Of a stretch of 12,178 bases of DNA, positions 6,153-12,178 are shown one piece after another (positions within the stretch are counted from its first letter, which is position 1; each line of letters opens with the position of its first letter). The position numbers and the translations under genes were made by a program. Below the pieces are notes generated by a model. The model was not told the DNA's origin, made no database searches, and saw only the letters and a list, made by a program, of their open reading frames with translations. The DNA is taken from NCBI GenBank assembly GCA_946886065.1, contig CAMPHU010000142.1:1-12178 (forward strand), written 5' to 3'. Origin of the DNA: an uncultured Massilia sp. (GTDB lineage Bacteria > Pseudomonadota > Gammaproteobacteria > Burkholderiales > Burkholderiaceae).

Positions 6153-8519
<2,367 letters not shown>

Positions 8520-8786
8520 GATGGGCGAATCAATAAGTCAAGCGGCCAATGATACGCAAACCGGAACGATACACCAGTCTTGACAGCGCCTCGCGAACAT
8601 GAGAGAACAACCGGTTCTGTATGAAGCATCTGTCGCCGCGTCGATGGCAGCGATGCTGCATGAATGAGAATTGTCCGCTACGTGCGATTCCGAACAAAAC
8701 GGAAGTGTCCGGATGACGGATAATGCACTTTATTGTCGTTTTGGTTACGCGCAGTTTTACGTACAACGTTAGGTATACGAGACCCC
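8520..8786. other. Divergent intergenic region between tex and the SNF2 helicase gene
   Basis: This 267-bp region is less GC-rich than its neighbours. It holds two adjacent dyads with the same arms: TTCCG-AACAAAA-CGGAA (8688-8704) and TCCG-GATGA-CGGA (8708-8720). The second is followed at once by TAATG, so GATAAT (8719-8724) could be a -10 for the helicase gene, although no good -35 is seen. For tex, a minus-strand TATCAT (complement of 8545-8550) is a possible -10. No RNA gene was recognised. Confidence 0.35.
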
Positions 8787-11700
8787 ATGCACACAGTCGA
8801 TTACCCACGCGAGAACGCCGGCGACGCAGCACCGGTCCGCGCTCCCGCACGCGCTCCCGCCCTGCCCGCGCCGGTGGTGAGCTGGCTGCAACGGGTCGAA
8901 GCGGCTGCGCATCCCCAGCCGAAGCTGACCGCCGAGGTCACGGATCCCAAGGCCGCACAGTACAAATTCGTTTACGTGATGGCCCCCACCAGCGGCGGCC
9001 GCCATGTCGCCATCTGCCTGTGCAAGGCGCGCCTGCGCCCGAACGGCGACGTGGCCGCGGCCAGCCCGGTAAGCGAAGTGTTCTCGCTGCTGTCGGCGCC
9101 GCCCGCCTACCTGGAAGGCGACGACGTCGACCTGGTGCGCTTCTTCATCGCGATGCGCAGCGGCTCCTCGCAGGGCACCAGCGCCACCGAGCCGAAGGGC
9201 AAGGTCGGCGCCATCCTGCTGCAGATGCTGCTCGAGCAGGAAAAGCTGCTGTGGGCGAACTCCTGGTCCGACATGGCCAACGGCCTGGTATATCCGCTGC
9301 AGGCCGGCCCGGTGCGCAAGGCCAATCTCGCCTGGCGCGAAGAAGGCCGCATGGCCAAGCTGGGCTGGTCGGTGGAGCCGGCCAAGGGCGCCACCCACAG
9401 CGCCGCCGACCAGATCGACTACATGCTGCCGACCGACCCGCCGTGGTATATCGACAACCTGTCCTGCGGCGCGCTGGACCTCAACCGCGGCGGCATCGAT
9501 ATCTCGCTGGCCGAACTGCAGGCGCTGGTGGCCCAGGCCCCCACGCTCACCGGCAACGACAAGAAGCGTGTCTCGCAGCTGCTGCTGGCGCACGGCCTGC
9601 AGCAGCTGATGCCGCTGCCGCAGCCGCTCACCCAGCGCCTGCGCAACGACGTCAAACCGATTCCGCACCTGCTGCTGGATGCGGTGCAGCTGGCCGACGG
9701 CGGCGCGGCGCGCTGGATTGATTTCGCCGTGCTGGCCTACGACTACGACGGCCAGCGCGTGTCCTTCGATCCGTCGCAGCGCGTGGTGCGCCAGATCGGC
9801 GACGTCACCGAGATCATCGAGCGCGACCCGAAGGCCGAAAGCGCCGCGCTCACCAAATTGAACGAGTTGGGCTTCCGCAAGCCGGCCACCGCGCCCTTCA
9901 ACGCCATGGCCGGCGCGCTGCAGGTGGAAAGCCAGGCGCACTGGCTGCGCTTTGCCGAAGCCGACCTGGACGCGCTGTCCGACGCCGGCTGGCACGTGCA
10001 GAAGTCCGCCAAGTACCGCTACGACGTGGTGCCGGTCGAGGACTGGTACGCCGACATCGACGAGCCGGAAGAAGCGGGCAATGCCTGGTTCGAGCTGGAG
10101 CTGGGCATCGTGGTCAACCGCAAGCGCGTGCCGCTGCTGCCGGTGCTGGTGCAGCTGATCCGCAGCGCGCCGGCCGACTTCGACCCGGCCGTGCTGGCCG
10201 CGCATGCCGAAGCCGACCAGATGCTGGCCGTGCTGCCGGACGGCGCCCGCGTGGCGCTGCCCTGGGGCCGCCTCAAGCCCATCCTGTCGGCCCTGGGCGA
10301 GCTTTACTTCAATGACAAGATCAAGCAGCGCGTGCGCCTGTCCACCCTGGACGCGGCGCGCCTGGAAGAACTGGCGCGCGGCCTGGAGCTGACCTGGACC
10401 GGCGGCGAGCAGCTGCGCGAGACCGGCCGCAAGCTGAGCCAGTTCGGCTCCGTGAAAAAAGTGCAGGCGCCGAAAGGCCTGCAGGCCACCCTGCGCGACT
10501 ACCAGCTCGACGGCCTGTCGTGGATGCAGTTCCTGCGCGAGTACGACCTGGGCGGCATCCTGGCCGACGACATGGGTCTCGGTAAAACCGTCCAGACCCT
10601 GGCCCACATCCTCACCGAGAAGGAAGCGGGCCGCCTGACCAGCCCGGCCCTGGTGATCGCCCCGACCAGCCTGATGGGCAACTGGCAGGACGAAGCCGCG
10701 CGCTTCGCCCCGGACCTCAAGGTGCTGCTCCTGCAGGGCAAGGAACGGGTCGACCTGTTCGACCAGATCGACGGCGCCGACCTGGTGCTGACCACCTATG
10801 CGCTGCTGCCGCGCGACGAGGAACAGCTGCGCCAGCATCACTATCACCTGGTGATCCTGGACGAATCGCACTACATCAAGAACACCCGCTCCAAGGCGGC
10901 GCAGACGGCCGGCTCGCTGAACGCGCGCCACCGCCTGTGCCTGTCGGGCACCCCGCTCGAGAACCACCTGGGCGAGCTGTGGTCGCAGTTCCACTTCCTG
11001 CTGCCCGGCCTGCTGGGCGACGAGAAGACCTTCAATACCCAGTTCCGCCACCCGATCGAGCGCCAGGACGACCCGGTGCGCCGCATGCTGCTGAACCGCC
11101 GCATCCGTCCTTTCCTGCTGCGCCGGACCAAGGACAACGTGGCCAAGGAGCTGCCGCAGAAGACCGAGATGGTGCGCCGCATCGAGCTGTCCGGCCCCCA
11201 GCGCGACCTGTACGAGACCGTGCGCCTGGCGATGGACAAGAAGGTGCGCGATGAAATCGACCGCAAGGGCGTGGCGCGGAGCCAGATCGTGATCCTGGAA
11301 GCGCTGCTCAAGCTGCGCCAGGTGTGCTGCGACCCGCGCCTGGTGAAGGCGATGCCGGCCAAGAAGAACACGGCGGCGGTATCGGCCAAGCTGACCGACC
11401 TGATGCAGATGGTCGAGGACCTGCTGCAGGAAGGGCGCAAGATCCTGGTGTTCTCGCAGTTCACCAGCATGCTGGGCCTGATCGAGGAAGAGCTGGACGC
11501 GCGCGACATTCCGTATGCGATCCTGACCGGCGAGACGCGCGACCGCTCGGCCCAGGTGGCCGCCTTCCAGCAGGGCGCGGTGCCGATCTTCCTGATCAGC
11601 CTGAAAGCCGGCGGCGTGGGCCTGAACCTGACCGCGGCCGACACCGTGATCCACTACGACCCATGGTGGAACCCGGCGGCCGAGAACCAGGCCACCGACC

Positions 11701-11900
11701 GTGCCTGGCGTATCGGGCAGGACAAGCCGGTGTTCGTGTACAAGCTGATCGCCAAAGGCACGCTGGAAGAGAAGATCCAGCAGCTGCAGCAGAAGAAATC
11801 GGAGCTGGCGCAGTCGATCCTGGCGGAAGGGGAGTCGCAGAAGATGGCGCTGACGCAGGAGGATCTGCAGGCGATCTTTGCGCCGCTGGACGAGCAGTAA
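8787..11900 (+). CDS. SNF2-family DEAD/DEAH-box helicase
   Basis: This is a 1037-residue protein from the ATG at 8787; an in-frame TTG at 8733 would add 18 residues and seems less likely. The C-terminal half is a complete SNF2 ATPase. It has the Q-like segment LRDYQLDGLSWMQFLRE, motif I DDMGLGKT (Lys600), Ia LVIAPTSLMGNW, motif II DESH (692-695, in place of the commoner DEAH/DEAQ), III LSGTPLENHLGELWS, IV ILVFSQFTSML, V SLKAGGVGLNLT and VI ATDRAWRIGQ (Arg972, Arg975), then GTLEEKI. Such proteins translocate on double-stranded DNA and remodel protein-DNA complexes. The first 570 residues are not a known catalytic domain. They look like the region that follows a SWIM zinc finger in related bacterial proteins, but no SWIM motif is present. 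It appears monocistronic and ends in a strong terminator. Its cellular role is not established. Confidence 0.93.
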   Translation: MHTVDYPRENAGDAAPVRAPARAPALPAPVVSWLQRVEAAAHPQPKLTAEVTDPKAAQYKFVYVMAPTSGGRHVAICLCKARLRPNGDVAAASPVSEVFSLLSAPPAYLEGDDVDLVRFFIAMRSGSSQGTSATEPKGKVGAILLQMLLEQEKLLWANSWSDMANGLVYPLQAGPVRKANLAWREEGRMAKLGWSVEPAKGATHSAADQIDYMLPTDPPWYIDNLSCGALDLNRGGIDISLAELQALVAQAPTLTGNDKKRVSQLLLAHGLQQLMPLPQPLTQRLRNDVKPIPHLLLDAVQLADGGAARWIDFAVLAYDYDGQRVSFDPSQRVVRQIGDVTEIIERDPKAESAALTKLNELGFRKPATAPFNAMAGALQVESQAHWLRFAEADLDALSDAGWHVQKSAKYRYDVVPVEDWYADIDEPEEAGNAWFELELGIVVNRKRVPLLPVLVQLIRSAPADFDPAVLAAHAEADQMLAVLPDGARVALPWGRLKPILSALGELYFNDKIKQRVRLSTLDAARLEELARGLELTWTGGEQLRETGRKLSQFGSVKKVQAPKGLQATLRDYQLDGLSWMQFLREYDLGGILADDMGLGKTVQTLAHILTEKEAGRLTSPALVIAPTSLMGNWQDEAARFAPDLKVLLLQGKERVDLFDQIDGADLVLTTYALLPRDEEQLRQHHYHLVILDESHYIKNTRSKAAQTAGSLNARHRLCLSGTPLENHLGELWSQFHFLLPGLLGDEKTFNTQFRHPIERQDDPVRRMLLNRRIRPFLLRRTKDNVAKELPQKTEMVRRIELSGPQRDLYETVRLAMDKKVRDEIDRKGVARSQIVILEALLKLRQVCCDPRLVKAMPAKKNTAAVSAKLTDLMQMVEDLLQEGRKILVFSQFTSMLGLIEEELDARDIPYAILTGETRDRSAQVAAFQQGAVPIFLISLKAGGVGLNLTAADTVIHYDPWWNPAAENQATDRAWRIGQDKPVFVYKLIAKGTLEEKIQQLQQKKSELAQSILAEGESQKMALTQEDLQAIFAPLDEQ

Positions 11901-11919
11901 GGGTTGGGGAGGGAATGAG

Positions 11920-11949
11920 AATGGCGGGCTTGGCCCGCCATTTTATTTT
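11920..11949 (+). terminator. Strong intrinsic terminator of the SNF2 helicase gene
   Basis: A perfect 10-bp stem AATGGCGGGC / GCCCGCCATT with loop TTG is followed by TTATTTT. It starts 19 bases after the helicase stop. Confidence 0.92.
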
Positions 11950-11963
11950 GAGGTCTGCAACAA

Positions 11964-11993
11964 ACTTGGGTTCCCGCCTTCGCGGGAATGACG
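11964..11993 (-). repeat. REP-like hairpin element C
   Basis: On the minus strand this 30-base copy has head CGTCA, stem TTCCCGC / GCGGGAA, loop GAAG and tail CCCAAGT. It is paired in inverted orientation, heads facing, with the copy at 12037-12066; the spacer is 43 bases. Confidence 0.85.
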
Positions 11994-12036
11994 TGCTAGC
12001 GTTACTGACGTCAAACGTGGTGGCCCGCCAAGAAAC

Positions 12037-12066
12037 CGTCATCCCCGCGCAGGCGGGGACCCAAGT
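12037..12066 (+). repeat. REP-like hairpin element D (inverted partner of C)
   Basis: Head CGTCA, stem TCCCCGC / GCGGGGA, loop GCAG, tail CCCAAGT. It shares the tail variant with the copy at 11964-11993 and the loop and stem variant with the copy at 265-294. Confidence 0.85.
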
Positions 12067-12087
12067 TTGCCAGCACACCACCACGAT

Positions 12088-12111
12088 AAAAAAGGCCGCC
12101 GCAGCGACCTT
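12088..12111 (-). terminator. Intrinsic terminator of the minus-strand gene at the right edge
   Basis: On the minus strand, an 8-bp stem AAGGTCGC / GCGGCCTT (one T-G wobble) with loop TGCG ends in a run of six T that starts within the stem. It lies 20 bases after the TAA at 12132-12134. Confidence 0.75.
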
Positions 12112-12131
12112 GGTGTTAACACTTCAAGGAA

Positions 12132-12178
12132 TTACTTGTAAAAAGCCTCAACCTTGCCCTTCAGCTTGATCAGCATCG
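12132..12178 (-). CDS. 3' end of an unidentified gene (partial)
   Basis: The last 14 codons before TAA (complement of 12132-12134) read MLIKLKGKVEAFYK; the frame continues past the window edge. I call it a gene end because a terminator follows directly and the gene-sized gaps around it are otherwise explained. The basic, amphipathic tail does not identify a family, and the Met shown is probably internal. It converges on the SNF2 helicase gene. Confidence 0.55.
   Translation of the reverse strand, partial: MLIKLKGKVEAFYK

Noticed and set aside
8758..8770. ACGT cores (ACGTACAACGT) before the helicase start, resembling the LiuR sites
   Set aside because: The cores are 7 rather than 6 bases apart and the flanks do not match; the gene has no link to leucine catabolism.
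8530..8850. Minus-strand open frame of 106 codons upstream of tex
   Set aside because: It overlaps the helicase start, has no ribosome site or family resemblance, and is best explained as intergenic sequence.
8769..11654. Open frame of 961 codons on the minus strand, opposite the SNF2 helicase gene
   Set aside because: Composition is His/Gln/Arg/Ala-biased without motifs, while the plus strand encodes a complete set of helicase motifs.

Overview
The window looks like chromosomal DNA from a GC-rich betaproteobacterium, most likely Burkholderiales and probably Oxalobacteraceae (Massilia-like). I judge this from the family resemblance of AceK, LiuR, UbiX, GrxD and Tex and from the codon use. 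No phage, plasmid, transposase, CRISPR, rRNA or tRNA gene is visible. Most of the content is housekeeping.

Left part (1-3244): a leucine/isovalerate catabolism locus. On the minus strand it runs liuR (MerR-family regulator), ivd/liuA (isovaleryl-CoA dehydrogenase) and, after a gap holding an inverted pair of REP-like hairpins, the start of aceK (isocitrate dehydrogenase kinase/phosphatase, cut by the window edge). A metallo-beta-lactamase-fold hydrolase is divergent from liuR. Two closely similar ACGT-rich operator-like sites lie in front of ivd and in the liuR/hydrolase divergent region. They sit in the same register relative to predicted promoters, which suggests that LiuR controls ivd, itself and possibly the hydrolase.

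Middle part (3245-6141): a small HTH regulator behind an AT-rich leader, a 57-residue charged small protein, the overlapping pair grxD-ubiX on the minus strand (monothiol glutaredoxin and flavin prenyltransferase), a 92-residue three-helix membrane protein, and a GNAT-like acetyltransferase that follows tex in the same direction.

Right part (6153-12178): tex (RNA-binding transcription accessory protein) on the minus strand, divergent from a 1037-residue SNF2-family helicase. The helicase ends in a strong terminator. It faces the 3' end of an unidentified minus-strand gene with its own terminator, and a second inverted pair of REP-like hairpins lies between the two terminators.

I found no clear new defence or mobile system. 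The items most worth a second look are the matched LiuR operator/promoter geometry with the divergent hydrolase, and the four REP-like hairpins whose stems vary in a compensatory way.
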